The notes under the pieces are model-generated. The model searched no databases. It was not told where the DNA came from and saw only the letters and a list, made by a program, of their open reading frames with translations. From contig CP136064.1 of NCBI GenBank assembly GCA_032622095.1, forward strand, positions 125,537,605 to 125,601,604: DNA of 64,000 bases, in the 5' to 3' direction. Both the position numbers and the translations under genes were made by a program. Below, piece after piece: positions 12,857 through 22,628 of this stretch (position 1 is its first letter; every line of letters starts with the position of its first letter). The stretch is from Siphonodentalium dalli. Lineage: Eukaryota > Mollusca > Scaphopoda > Gadilida > Siphonodentaliidae.

Positions 12857-13758
12857 TAAAGGGAAAAAATAGCTTTTTATCATTTTTGATTCCTGGGAGT
12901 CACTTTAAAGCTTTTTAATGCATTTTACAGAGCCTGGTCTTTCAGTCCAATGAATATCTCATGCTTAGTGTGGCTATTCTTGCTGCTGATGTCTTCTTTC
13001 ACTTACATCAGCCAAAAAAATAGTAAGATTTTTCATAAAAAATGCCAATTTTTCAAGGTATTTTCAAAAAAATTCAAGGTGGTAATAGTCACATGATAAT
13101 GCAAATGACCCATAACATGAGCATGTCAACGACACATATATCAATTGTTATAAGAACCTAATCTAACAAGTATTTTGGATTTTATAGCCAGTGATATACA
13201 GATATATATCATAAAAGTGTGTCATTTCCACTGGTGGGTATGGTCATTTGAAGGTTAATAGCACTAAAACTTGGACACATTTAAGAAAATGCTTCAGCAA
13301 TTCAAAGAGAGCATATCTTTATTCAACTAATTCAATATACACCCACATCCAGTTATCTTGGATCACCCTTGCAGACCTGAAAATGTCATATTTTATTCTT
13401 CAATGTGCTGATAAAGTCATGCGCTTGATGCTCAGCTGATCAGATCTGGACTCAATGACCTCACATCACCAGAAGTTCTCTCATGGAAAGAATATTGTAC
13501 AGTCTTCCATAGCTGATCCAAGTTTGCAACACCAGACCCCTAAAACTGAGTGAAAATGGGGCCTGAACATGACTGGTGGTGGAAAATTGTGCCTTTTTGA
13601 TGAATAATTTGTTAAAGGGGGTGGGGTTAAATTGTGTGTGATAAATAAAGAACCATAGGGGTGATATTGTTTTTGAACACATTTTTTCCATTGATGGGCA
13701 ATTCTGAAGAAATGTAGGGAGTTACAATTATTCCGCGAAAAAGCGGGCTATCGCTTTA

Positions 13759-14209
13759 GGTTACACTGGTGTAAATACTATAGGCAGCTCCCCCTGCGGT
13801 TGCGGGAGGAGTATAGAGTTTCACAGTTAAAACACTCTGGGCTGTGATTGGTTGCATGAATTAAATGTAAACTGTTGACAAAAATTCAAGGAATCATTCT
13901 CCCACAAACTTCATTTGCCAAGAGGCCCATTCATTAAAGGTGAAGTCTGTTGTGGCTGTTTAGAAATTTTAAGTGTGATTGAAAAAATGACAATATTTTT
14001 TTAGTGCGGAACTGACCCTAGTCATGAAAAAACGAAAATTTGAAGTGGATTCCCTGCTAGACGGTGTTGATTTTTTTATTGGGAAAGTTTCCACAGATGT
14101 CAAGCTCACATAATCCGAAGGCAGTTTGAACAGTTTCCATTTGACCTCTGATGCAGATCAACAAACGTTAACACTGAAGCCTATGGGAAATATTTACACC
14201 AGTGTAACC
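13759..14209. mobile_element. MITE copy 9
   Basis: Standard flanks; the last MITE followed by an A-marker unit (A at 14320). Confidence 0.88.
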
Positions 14210-15111
14210 TAAAGGGAAAAAATAGCTTTTTATCATTTTTGATTCCTGGGAGTCACTTTAAAGCTTTTTAATGCATTTTACAGAGCCTGGTCTTTCAGTC
14301 CAATGAATATCTCATGCTTAGTGTGGCTATTCTTGCTGCTGATGTCTTCTTTCACTTACATCAGCCAAAAAAATAGTAAGATTTTTCATAAAAAATGCCA
14401 ATTTTTCAAGGTATTTTCAAAAAAATTCAAGGTGGTAATAGTCACATGATAATGCAAATGACCCATAACATGAGCATGTCAACGACACATATATCAATTG
14501 TTATAAGAACCTAATCTAACAAGTATTTTGGATTTTATAGCCAGTGATATACAGATATATATCATAAAAGTGTGTCATTTCCACTGGTGGGTATGGTCAT
14601 TTGAAGGTTAATAGCACTAAAACTTGGACACATTTAAGAAAATGCTTCAGCAATTCAAAGAGAGCATATCTTTATTCAACTAATTCAATATACACCCACA
14701 TCCAGTTATCTTGGATCACCCTTGCAGACCTGAAAATGTCATATTTTATTCTTCAATGTGCTGATAAAGTCATGCGCTTGATGCTCAGCTGATCAGATCT
14801 GGACTCAATGACCTCACATCACCAGAAGTTCTCTCATGGAAAGAATATTGTACAGTCTTCCATAGCTGATCCAAGTTTGCAACACCAGACCCCTAAAACT
14901 GAGTGAAAATGGGGCCTGAACATGACTGGTGGTGGAAAATTGTGCCTTTTTGATGAATAATTTGTTAAAGGGGGTGGGGTTAAATTGTGTGTGATAAATA
15001 AAGAACCATAGGGGTGATATTGTTTTTGAACACATTTTTTCCATTGATGGGCAATTCTGAAGAAATGTAGGGAGTTACAATTATTCCGCGAAAAAGCGGG
15101 CTATCGCTTTA

Positions 15112-15562
15112 GGTTACACTGGTGTAAATGCTATAGGCAGCTCCCCCTGCGGTTGCGGGAGGAGTATAGAGTTTCACAGTTAAAACACTCTGGGCTGTGA
15201 TTGGTTGCATGAATTAAATGTAAACTGTTGACAAAAATTCAAGGAATCATTCTCCCACAAACTTCATTTGCCAAGAGGCCCATTCATTAAAGGTGAAGTC
15301 TGTTGTGGCTGTTTAGAAATTTTAAGTGTGATTGAAAAAATGACAATATTTTTTTAGTGCGGAACTGACCCTAGTCATGAAAAAACGAAAATTTGAAGTG
15401 GATTCCCTGCTAGACGGTGTTGATTTTTTTATTGGGAAAGTTTCCACAGATGTCAAGCTCACATAATCCGAAGGCAGTTTGAACAGTTTCCATTTGACCT
15501 CTGATGCAGATCAACAAACGTTAACACTGAAGCCTATGGGAAATATTTACACCAGTGTAACC
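15112..15562. mobile_element. MITE copy 10, changed at TIR position 19
   Basis: A>G at 15130 changes the last base of the left inverted repeat, so the perfect match shortens to 18 bases. The G marker begins just downstream at 15673. Confidence 0.88.
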
Positions 15563-16307
15563 TAAAGGGAAAAAATAGCTTTTTATCATTTTTGATTCCT
15601 GGGAGTCACTTTAAAGCTTTTTAATGCATTTTACAGAGCCTGGTCTTTCAGTCCAATGAATATCTCATGCTTGGTGTGGCTATTCTTGCTGCTGATGTCT
15701 TCTTTCACTTACATCAGCCAAAAAAATAGTAAGATTTTTCATAAAAAATGCCAATTTTTCAAGGTATTTTCAAAAAAATTCAAGGTGGTAATAGTCACAT
15801 GATAATGCAAATGACCCATAACATGAGCATGTCAACGACACATATATCAATTGTTATAAGAACCTAATCTAACAAGTATTTTGGATTTTATAGCCAGTGA
15901 TATACAGATATATATCATAAAAGTGTGTCATTTCCACTGGTGGGTATGGTCATTTGAAGGTTAATAGCACTAAAACTTGGACACATTTAAGAAAATGCTT
16001 CAGCAATTCAAAGAGAGCATATCTTTATTCAACTAATTCAATATACACCCACATCCAGTTATCTTGGATCACCCTTGCAGACCTGAAAATGTCATATTTT
16101 ATTCTTCAATGTGCTGATAAAGTCATGCGCTTGATGCTCAGCTGATCAGATCTGGACTCAATGACCTCACATCACCAGAAGTTCTCTCATGGAAAGAATA
16201 TTGTACAGTCTTCCATAGCTGATCCAAGTTTGCAACACCAGACCCCTAAAACTGAGTGAAAATGGGGCCTGAACATGACTGCCCTTACCAAAACCGAACG
16301 CCATTAT

Positions 16308-16647
16308 TTAGCGTTTGCTTAGCGATTACCCTTAGCGTTTTCTTAGCGTTTCCTTAGCGTTCAAATGCATAAAATAAACGCTAAGATGAATGGGGCAAAC
16401 AAATGTTAAGCTTAGCGTTCAAACGCTATCTTAGCGTTTGGTTAGCGTTTGGTTAGCGTGTATATAGGGTGAAATATTTATGAGCTTAGCGTTCGAACGC
16501 TAAGCTTAGCGTTTGAACGCTTACCTCATTTGCATATTGTTGGTATGTTGGCAAATATACTGTTGCAATTCCTTAGCGTTTCCTTATTCCTTAGCGTTTC
16601 CTTAGCGTTTCCTAAGCGTTTTTCTTAGCGTTTCCTTAGCGTTCAAA
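16308..16647 (+). repeat. Left subterminal TTAGCG repeat array
   Basis: By my count there are 16 forward copies of TTAGCG, mostly in the 11-base context TTAGCGTTTCC or TTAGCGTTTGG, with a few inverse copies (AACGCTAAG). A perfect 24-base palindrome is centred at 16494/16495. Such arrays usually serve as transposase-binding sites in DNA transposons; that role is inferred here. Confidence 0.85.
16483..16506. repeat. Perfect 24-base palindrome in the left array
   Basis: The half-site AGCTTAGCGTTC is followed directly by its complement with no spacer. It is made of two head-to-head subterminal repeats and could extrude as a cruciform. Confidence 0.9.
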
Positions 16648-17347
16648 TATAATCATTTAAACGTTAATATTAACCCTCAAGTTACTGAATGGTACAGTCT
16701 TCTGGTTATAATGACTTAAAAGGCTGCTTAGAAATGCCTCTCCGTTTGCTCACACATATTTAGAATATGCATTTTTTTAAATGTTACAGTACCTTTAATA
16801 CATTCTTTTCCTAAAGATTCACTAACTCATTCACTGATTGTTGACTCTCCCAAAATATTCCTTCCTCATGGTGGAATTATGAACTGTTGGCTACTCCAAT
16901 TTCAGAATCAATAGAATTTATTCAAATATAATCAAATGATCTTAGCCTGATTTTCCTCTCATCTTCATATGCTATAATTACTGGGTGAAGGACAGTGTGA
17001 AATTCATCAAAACCTGGTGGTGTGCTATAAAAGATTGAGTGAAACATATATAGCAGGGTTTTGAAGTTTTTTAACTCTGTCTTTCACTCGGTCACAATAA
17101 CATGTGAAGGCCAGAGGAAATTCAGGCTATAACAAAACAATAATTAATATATAACATTCTATCCTGATCGAGTTCTTTTCTTTACTTTAGTGATTCATTT
17201 CTGAAAACAATAAAAGAAAAAATTAAGATTTCCAAGAATCATTGATGAAATTTCCTTCAATTTAACACAATTAAGCAACTTTACTCTGCATGCTTTCTTT
17301 GTTTTATGCAAAATGGTCCCCCACAGTTGTATTTGACAAACTAATTT
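16648..17347. other. AT-rich non-coding part of the insert
   Basis: Between the left repeat array and the stop codon of the last exon-like segment. No open frame of interest, splice pattern or repeat was found. On the minus strand this would be the 3' untranslated or downstream region of the gene-like fragment. Confidence 0.5.
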
Positions 17348-17432
17348 TCAAGGACATCCCTTGCGATCACGCCGATCAGGCACAATCACCTGCAGGTCTT
17401 CTGATGGAGTTACTTTACACAAAATTATTTGT
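17348..17432 (-). pseudogene. Exon-like segment D (terminal), unrecognised protein
   Basis: Read on the minus strand, an AG at 17434-17433 is followed by one base and then 27 codons beginning QIILCKVTPSEDLQ and ending DRRDRKGCP before TGA at 17350-17348. The one-base lead fits the two bases left at the end of segment C, giving a Gly codon at the join. The acceptor lacks a good pyrimidine tract. The frame is also open upstream to about 17455 (VYDRTAR), so the start of the exon is uncertain. The composition is charged and protein-like. No family recognised. Confidence 0.4.
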
Positions 17433-17575
17433 CTAGCTGTGCGGTCATAAACTTGGCATTAATATATACTTACACAATGTACCAAACAATGTTGCACATT
17501 CTTATGATGCATGAAAAGGTATGATATCATACATGCTGGACAGTATGACATCCATATGAGACAAGAATAACTTAC

Positions 17576-17714
17576 CCTTCATTAGTCTTGAAATTATCAT
17601 ACGAAATCTTCATCCGACTTCTGTCATTTGTACACTTTGAGCATATTTTAGCATTAACGTCAGTCTCCTTCATGATGTCCCACATCTCTTTTTTGGAGAC
17701 CGAAATTATGAATT
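17576..17714 (-). pseudogene. Exon-like segment C (internal), CxxC-containing
   Basis: This is the best exon candidate in the window. On the minus strand it follows a pyrimidine-rich acceptor (CTTCAATTTTCAG) and ends GAAGG with donor GTAAGT. It begins with two bases that complete a Glu codon with the single G left by segment A. It then encodes 45 residues without a stop, starting FIISVSKKEMWDIMKETD, with a C-S-K-C motif near the middle (ICSKCTNDRSRMK). A paired-cysteine motif suggests metal binding, but one pair is not enough to assign a zinc finger. A decayed relative of this segment lies at 18379-18525. It is typed as a pseudogene because no intact start-to-stop gene can be assembled. Confidence 0.5.
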
Positions 17715-18378
17715 CTGAAAATTGAAGAATTAATATAATGATAACTATTTAAAGGCTTCGTACATGTATCACCTGATTATTGATCAATTTCATGATTGGC
17801 TTATTTATTACAACTGTAATGCATAGCATGACATATTTCCTGATTTGCAGTTTGGAAAGGGTGCACTAGTGCTGAAAGTTTGAATGGATGTTAATTAATG
17901 GATGAAATAGTTTGTATGTGGATATCCTTCTTCCCATGCTGGTATATTATAGTAGTACCAAAGGACATTACAATCCAATAATTGGTACTGAAGCTACATT
18001 CATACAATGCAGAATATCTGTACAGGGTTACAAGCTGAGCATATATCTGTTTCCAAAGTCAAACATAGGGCATATGTTCTTCTTATTAGGTGCACTACAG
18101 CCAACTTATAGAATATATGTGTTTTATGTGTATTGTCAAACCATGAAATATTATCTGCTGAGAACATTTATAACTCATAAATTCTGCTGTTAAGTTAATT
18201 TTGTTGGTAATACCCAAAATTTAATATGGAGTTCATATATTCATTATAAGTAGAAATCCCATTCAACAAAGCATATAAATGACAGATAAATGTTTAGCAC
18301 AATGGAAAATCTATATTGAGGGGACCTGGTAAATTAACCTATTAATTGTACTGTATTTAAAGTATGAAGCTTAATTAC
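17715..18378. other. Intron-like region between segments C and B
   Basis: AT-rich with no supported gene. A 93-codon frame on the plus strand (17912-18193) begins with TTG, has no homology I recognise and no splice context, and is treated as chance. Confidence 0.45.
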
Positions 18379-18525
18379 CCTTCTAATATTGCCATCTTTA
18401 CTTTGACAGAGGGAATTGTTTTGACTCCTTGCACTGGTACATTTCAAGTAGATTTCCTTACTGTAGTCATGCAGTTTCTTCTCAAATCTTCTGTGACTGT
18501 TTCTTTGAAAAAGAAATTGTGATCT
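18379..18525 (-). pseudogene. Segment B: decayed duplicate of exon-like segment C
   Basis: On the minus strand it lies between a good acceptor (TATTTCAATTTCAG) and GG with donor GTAATT, matching the 2-base lead and GG end of segment C. In the phase that would follow segment A it reads EITISFSKKQSQKI and then a stop. This aligns with EFIISVSKKEMWDI of segment C. A second frame later reads YLKCTSARSQ, aligning with ICSKCTNDRSR. The segment is 147 bases against 139, so it appears to be a frameshifted paralogous exon. If it were included in a transcript it would terminate translation; skipping it keeps A to C in frame. Confidence 0.5.
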
Positions 18526-18706
18526 CTGAAATTGAAATAGAATAAGTCATAGTTATAAAGCTATGCTGGTGTTATTCAAGCCATATTTTTATTTTAAAAA
18601 TTGTAGGTAGAAATTTAATTAGCACTTCAAAGTTAATTCTCATGCATGGGCATCATGCATATATATATACACCCATAGTAAGTTTCATTTAAATATTGCA
18701 ATATAT

Positions 18707-18784
18707 CAGGGGTGGCATCAGCATTTCCCCCAATGCAGGGGCTACTTTATAATACAATTGACCCCTCCCCTGATTCCACCCCTA
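18707..18784. mobile_element. 78-bp hAT-like MITE nested in the insert
   Basis: Ends CAGGGGTGGCATCAG and CTGATTCCACCCCTA are inverted repeats with few mismatches. They are flanked by a perfect 8-bp direct duplication CAATATAT (18699-18706 and 18785-18792). YAGGGGTG ends with an 8-bp duplication are typical of the hAT superfamily. It sits in the intron-like gap between segments B and A. Confidence 0.8.
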
Positions 18785-18904
18785 CAATATATTAATATGT
18801 AGATTAAACCCTGGAGATGTGAGTCATTTGTTTTTATTCAAATTGGTTTATCCTTATGAGATTGATATATTAAATCCCATTTATACAGGGTTGTGCATGG
18901 TTTA

Positions 18905-19020
18905 AAGGGAATCCAAAAATCTGTGAGAGAGTAGTTGAATTGTGGAGGGCCTTAAGCTAGCTTGTAATGGTTCGATCCCTGTAGCTAAGATTTAATATTG
19001 CCTTTGTGTGTGACTGCATG
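18905..19020 (+). repeat. Possible tRNA-derived SINE remnant
   Basis: GGTTCGATCCC at 18969-18979 matches the RNA polymerase III B-box consensus. A weak A-box-like stretch (GAGAGAGTAGTTGAA) lies about 45 bases upstream. No clear tRNA fold, tail or target duplication was found, so this is only a candidate. Confidence 0.3.
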
Positions 19021-19138
19021 AAAGATGATCATGCCAATATTAATTGTACTGTACATTCTCTCTATATAAAATATCATATTTTGAAGTTTCATGAGGCTAT
19101 AAGCAACATAAATTAATTTGAATTATGAAAGTACTTAC

Positions 19139-19260
19139 CAGAGACACAAATAATGGTTTCCCGGCCATTCAGGTGCTGTTGATTCTGTGAGACTTCATAA
19201 ATTAATCCATCAAAAACACAGAAAAATGATCTCTTTTCACATTGCTTTTTAGAACAAAAT
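19139..19260 (-). pseudogene. Exon-like segment A, cysteine-containing
   Basis: Minus strand, between an acceptor ending TATACTCAG and a strong donor G|GTAAGTAC at 19138. One lead base, then 40 codons without a stop (starting FCSKKQCEKRSFFCVFDG and ending GRETIICVS), then one trailing G. It contains C-x4-C and two further Cys. The trailing G joins the AA lead of segment C in frame. It needs an upstream exon supplying two bases, which I could not find. The product is not recognised. It could be a captured host gene fragment or part of the element's own protein. Confidence 0.45.
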
Positions 19261-20070
19261 CTGAGTATAAAGCTGCATAAACATGTACATCATTCATCAG
19301 TGAGAGACAAACTGGCCAAAACATAAAGAGTCAACACTGGGCCACACATCTGTTACATATAGTTTAAGAAGTATCAAATTCCAAGCTTATGGGCCAGTTC
19401 TCCCAACTTAACAACTTTAAATTACCCCCAGGGGATTGTCATGCAGACTCAATGATTGCATAAGGCAGTGATTTAATTTTATGTATAGGCATTATCTGGT
19501 TCTTAGAATATTTTAGGGGATGAAGAGAACTATAGCAAGTACAGTGAGACAAATTCATTACTTGAATTAGTTAAGCAAATATTCTCTCACTTTAGAATTT
19601 AGAATTGGGGTAGTTTCAATTCATATTAATTATACAATTTTAAATGTATCTAAAATAGCCGCATTTTCTGTCCCTATTCAGAGAGGGTAATTAAAGAAAA
19701 ATATTTTCAAGTGATAGAAACTCATATTGACTGGTCTGTCTGACTTTAAATATAATTATTATTTTATATATAAAAAAAAAAAAAAAAATTAATAATGTTC
19801 ATAAAATCACTTCTTTTGATAATGTATAAAGCACAGATGAGCCAATATTTCTTACAACCATAGATTTCCCCCCCCCACACTTTTTCCTTGAAATAGTTGT
19901 TGAACATGGACTTAATTAGTTTAATTAAAAGAGATTCTCTGCTTGCACTGGCTTGCATGAAAGAAACAAAATTCTGTATTCTGTGCACTATACATTAAAT
20001 ATTAGTGTTTGAAAAAAATCCCATAAACATATTACACTTATTTAGTGATTTTTTTTAAAGAAAGGGTATA
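19261..20070. other. AT-rich non-coding region with A and C runs
   Basis: Contains a 17-base A run (about 19772-19788) and a short C run near 19869. A 74-codon minus-strand frame (19764-19988) is low-complexity at its end, where the A run encodes poly-Phe, and is not supported as a gene. If segments A, C and D form a gene, its missing upstream exon would lie in or beyond this region. Confidence 0.4.
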
Positions 20071-20316
20071 CAGTGGTACATGTATGGTACAATGTACATG
20101 TAAAACCTGCCAGACATGTCAAATATTTATCTCTTGTTCAGTTAAATGTGTGGAGTTTTCAAAGTATTTCCAAGACAACAAAATGTACTCAATATATGTA
20201 TTGTAAAAAAAATATTTTTTGAATTCTGCATCATTGTTCAGTTTAACTAATTCTGGCCATTCTCATAGGTAGATTAAATTGTCAAAAACATTAGTCACAT
20301 ATATAGGAGATATGAA
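20071..20316. repeat. Diverged direct repeat, copy 1
   Basis: Shares an ordered series of blocks with 20364-20617, including ACCTGCCAGA, TGTTCAGTTAAATGT, TATTTCCAAG, GAATTCT and GTCACATATATAG. The copies are diverged with indels, so the duplication is much older than the satellite copies. Confidence 0.75.
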
Positions 20317-20363
20317 AACAAAAAGAAACAAATTACCAGGTACTTGTTGTTGGAAGATATTAG

Positions 20364-20617
20364 ACAGTAGTACATGTACAGGTACAGGTACATATGTCAT
20401 ACCTGCCAGAATTGTCAAATATTATCGCTTGTTCAGTTAAATGTACATGTCTGGAGTATTCAAATTATTTCCAAGGCAAACTACCAGTACATGAACCTAT
20501 TAAAAATGTATTTAAAAAAATATTTTCAGAATTCTACATCATTTTCTAGTGTAAAGAATTCTGGTCATTCTCGTATGTAGATTGTCAAAAACAAGTCACA
20601 TATATAGAAGATATGAA
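20364..20617. repeat. Diverged direct repeat, copy 2
   Basis: Second copy of the block above, separated from it by about 47 bases. It begins with a GTACATGTACAGGTACAGGTA microsatellite-like stretch. Confidence 0.75.
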
Positions 20618-20644
20618 GTTTTGATAAATTTTTCCATAAAATTT

Positions 20645-20690
20645 ACCTGAACTCGACTTAGTTTATTTCTGAATTGATAATGGTAGCCTC
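20645..20690 (-). other. Candidate upstream splice donor
   Basis: On the minus strand TTCAG|GTAAAT has the exon edge at 20647. Frames leading to it contain early stops, so any exon here would be 5' untranslated or carry only a 13-codon frame. Listed because it lies just inside the right repeat array, where a promoter-proximal exon of the insert's minus-strand gene would be expected. Confidence 0.2.
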
Positions 20691-20712
20691 AAATGCACGG
20701 TCATGCAAGAAA

Positions 20713-21080
20713 CACTAAGAACCATTTACTAGCGTTTATGAAAGGCTGAAAATCGCTAAGGAATACAAAGAAACGTTCAGATCTATCAATGCTTATAATA
20801 ACAGAGAAGAGATGTTAGCGTTTTTCTTAGCGTTTAACTTTCTAAACGCTATGGAATAAGAAAATCGCAAATATATTAACGTTTTTCTTAGCGTTTAACT
20901 TTCTAAACGCTAAGGAATAAAAAAAATCGCTAAGGATCATCGATGCTTAACATTCAAACGCTAACAGAAGCGTTTTCTTAGCGTTCAAACGCTAAGAAAT
21001 GTCTTCTCATAACGTTCAAACGCTAACAAATTGCCCCAAACGCTAAGGAAACGCTAAGAAAACGCTTAATAAGCGATTAT
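20713..21080 (-). repeat. Right subterminal TTAGCG repeat array
   Basis: Carries AAACGCTAAG copies, the inverse of the left array, mixed with forward TTAGCGTTT copies. Forward and inverse copies pair into hairpins. Two adjacent near-identical hairpin blocks of about 60 bases contain TTAGCGTTTAACTTTCTAAA (about 20817-20863 and 20880-20922). The terminal stretch near 21040-21080 is entirely inverse. Confidence 0.85.
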
Positions 21081-21272
21081 GTTCGGTAAAGGGTGGTGGT
21101 GGAAAATTGTGCCTTTTTGATGAATAATTTGTTAAAGGGGGTGGGGTTAAATTGTGTGTGATAAATAAAGAACCATAGGGGTGATATTGTTTTTGAACAC
21201 ATTTTTTCCATTGATGGGCAATTCTGAAGAAATGTAGGGAGTTACAATTATTCCGCGAAAAAGCGGGCTATC

Positions 21273-21282
21273 GCTTTAAGGG
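21273..21282. other. Empty MITE site, class GCTTTAAGGG
   Basis: One A fewer than the precise class. This is the monomer that the 4.8-kb insert interrupts, so that insertion is in an empty unit. Confidence 0.85.
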
Positions 21283-22177
21283 AAAAAATAGCTTTTTATC
21301 ATTTTTGATTCCTGGGAGTCACTTTAAAGCTTTTTAATGCATTTTACAGAGCCTGGTCTTTCAGTCCAATGAATATCTCATGCTTGGTGTGGCTATTCTT
21401 GCTGCTGATGTCTTCTTTCACTTACATCAGCCAAAAAAATAGTAAGATTTTTCATAAAAAATGCCAATTTTTCAAGGTATTTTCAAAAAAATTCAAGGTG
21501 GTAATAGTCACATGATAATGCAAATGACCCATAACATGAGCATGTCAACGACACATATATCAATTGTTATAAGAACCTAATCTAACAAGTATTTTGGATT
21601 TTATAGCCAGTGATATACAGATATATATCATAAAAGTGTGTCATTTCCACTGGTGGGTATGGTCATTTGAAGGTTAATAGCACTAAAACTTGGACACATT
21701 TAAGAAAATGCTTCAGCAATTCAAAGAGAGCATATCTTTATTCAACTAATTCAATATACACCCACATCCAGTTATCTTGGATCACCCTTGCAGACCTGAA
21801 AATGTCATATTTTATTCTTCAATGTGCTGATAAAGTCATGCGCTTGATGCTCAGCTGATCAGATCTGGACTCAATGACCTCACATCACCAGAAGTTCTCT
21901 CATGGAAAGAATATTGTACAGTCTTCCATAGCTGATCCAAGTTTGCAACACCAGACCCCTAAAACTGAGTGAAAATGGGGCCTGAACATGACTGGTGGTG
22001 GAAAATTGTGCCTTTTTGATGAATAATTTGTTAAAGGGGGTGGGGTTAAATTGTGTGTGATAAATAAAGAACCATAGGGGTGATATTGTTTTTGAACACA
22101 TTTTTTCCATTGATGGGCAATTCTGAAGAAATGTAGGGAGTTACAATTATTCCGCGAAAAAGCGGGCTATCGCTTTA

Positions 22178-22628
22178 GGTTACACTGGTGTAAATACTAT
22201 AGGCAGCTCCCCCTGCGGTTGCGGGAGGAGTATAGAGTTTCACAGTTAAAACACTCTGGGCTGTGATTGGTTGCATGAATTAAATGTAAACTGTTGACAA
22301 AAATTCAAGGAATCATTCTCCCACAAACTTCATTTGCCAAGAGGCCCATTCATTAAAGGTGAAGTCTGTTGTGGCTGTTTAGAAATTTTAAGTGTGATTG
22401 AAAAAATGACAATATTTTTTTAGTGCGGAACTGACCCTAGTCATGAAAAAACGAAAATTTGAAGTGGATTCCCTGCTAGACGGTGTTGATTTTTTTATTG
22501 GGAAAGTTTCCACAGATGTCAAGCTCACATAATCCGAAGGCAGTTTGAACAGTTTCCATTTGACCTCTGATGCAGATCAACAAACGTTAACACTGAAGCC
22601 TATGGGAAATATTTACACCAGTGTAACC
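22178..22628. mobile_element. MITE copy 11
   Basis: Standard flanks; first filled unit to the right of the insert. Confidence 0.88.

Larger units (their letters stand above)
1..16281. repeat. Satellite array, left block (A-marker domain)
   Basis: Tandem array of a roughly 900-bp monomer that usually carries a 451-bp MITE, giving 1353-bp units. Successive copies of the same landmark (TTG of TTTGAAGGTTAATAGC) lie at 1075, 2428, 3328, 4681, 6034, 7390, 8743, 10096, 10996, 11895, 13248, 14601 and 15954, so spacings are 1353, 900, 1353, 1353, 1356, 1353, 1353, 900, 899, 1353, 1353 and 1353. Units are almost identical. Private changes seen are 7668 G>T, 9656 A>G and 15130 A>G. Units from 794 to 14320 have A in CTTAGTGTGG; the unit at 15673 has G, like the whole right block. 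The last unit is cut by the 4.8-kb insert. No credible protein-coding gene is present. A centromeric or heterochromatic location is possible but cannot be shown from sequence. Confidence 0.97.
16282..21093. mobile_element. 4812-bp transposon-like insert with TTAGCG subterminal repeats
   Basis: This segment interrupts the monomer within ACATGACTGGTGGTGG. The left flank ends ...GACTG at 16281, and the right flank resumes TGGTGGTGG at 21094. The landmarks on either side (15954 and 21667) are 5713 apart, which equals an 899-bp empty unit plus 4814. This fits a 4812-bp element with a 2-bp TG duplication, or 4814 bp with none. The ends are CCCTTACC...GGTAAAGGG, an imperfect inverted repeat sharing CCCTT, ACC and ACCGAAC. 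Both ends carry arrays of TTAGCG-type repeats. Short duplication plus subterminal repeats recalls CACTA/CMC-type DNA transposons, and repeat-built inverted ends recall foldback elements. Neither can be claimed, and no recognisable transposase is seen. Confidence 0.85.

Noticed and set aside
1-16281. CRISPR array
   Set aside because: The repeating unit is about 900-1353 bp with no short repeat and unique-spacer structure.
16308-16647. Telomere-like repeat (TTAGCG resembles TTAGGG)
   Set aside because: Repeats are spaced about 11 bases with variable spacers, occur in both orientations, and lie at the two ends of a bounded insert. This is the pattern of subterminal transposon repeats.
17912-18193. 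93-codon plus-strand frame in the insert
   Set aside because: TTG start, biased composition, no recognised domain, and it overlaps intron-like DNA of the minus-strand exon chain.
19764-19988. 74-codon minus-strand frame in the insert
   Set aside because: Its end is a poly-Phe run encoded by the A homopolymer, and no splice or homology support was found.
20374-20580. 68-codon plus-strand frame in the insert
   Set aside because: It lies wholly in the second copy of a diverged non-coding duplication, and the first copy does not keep the frame.
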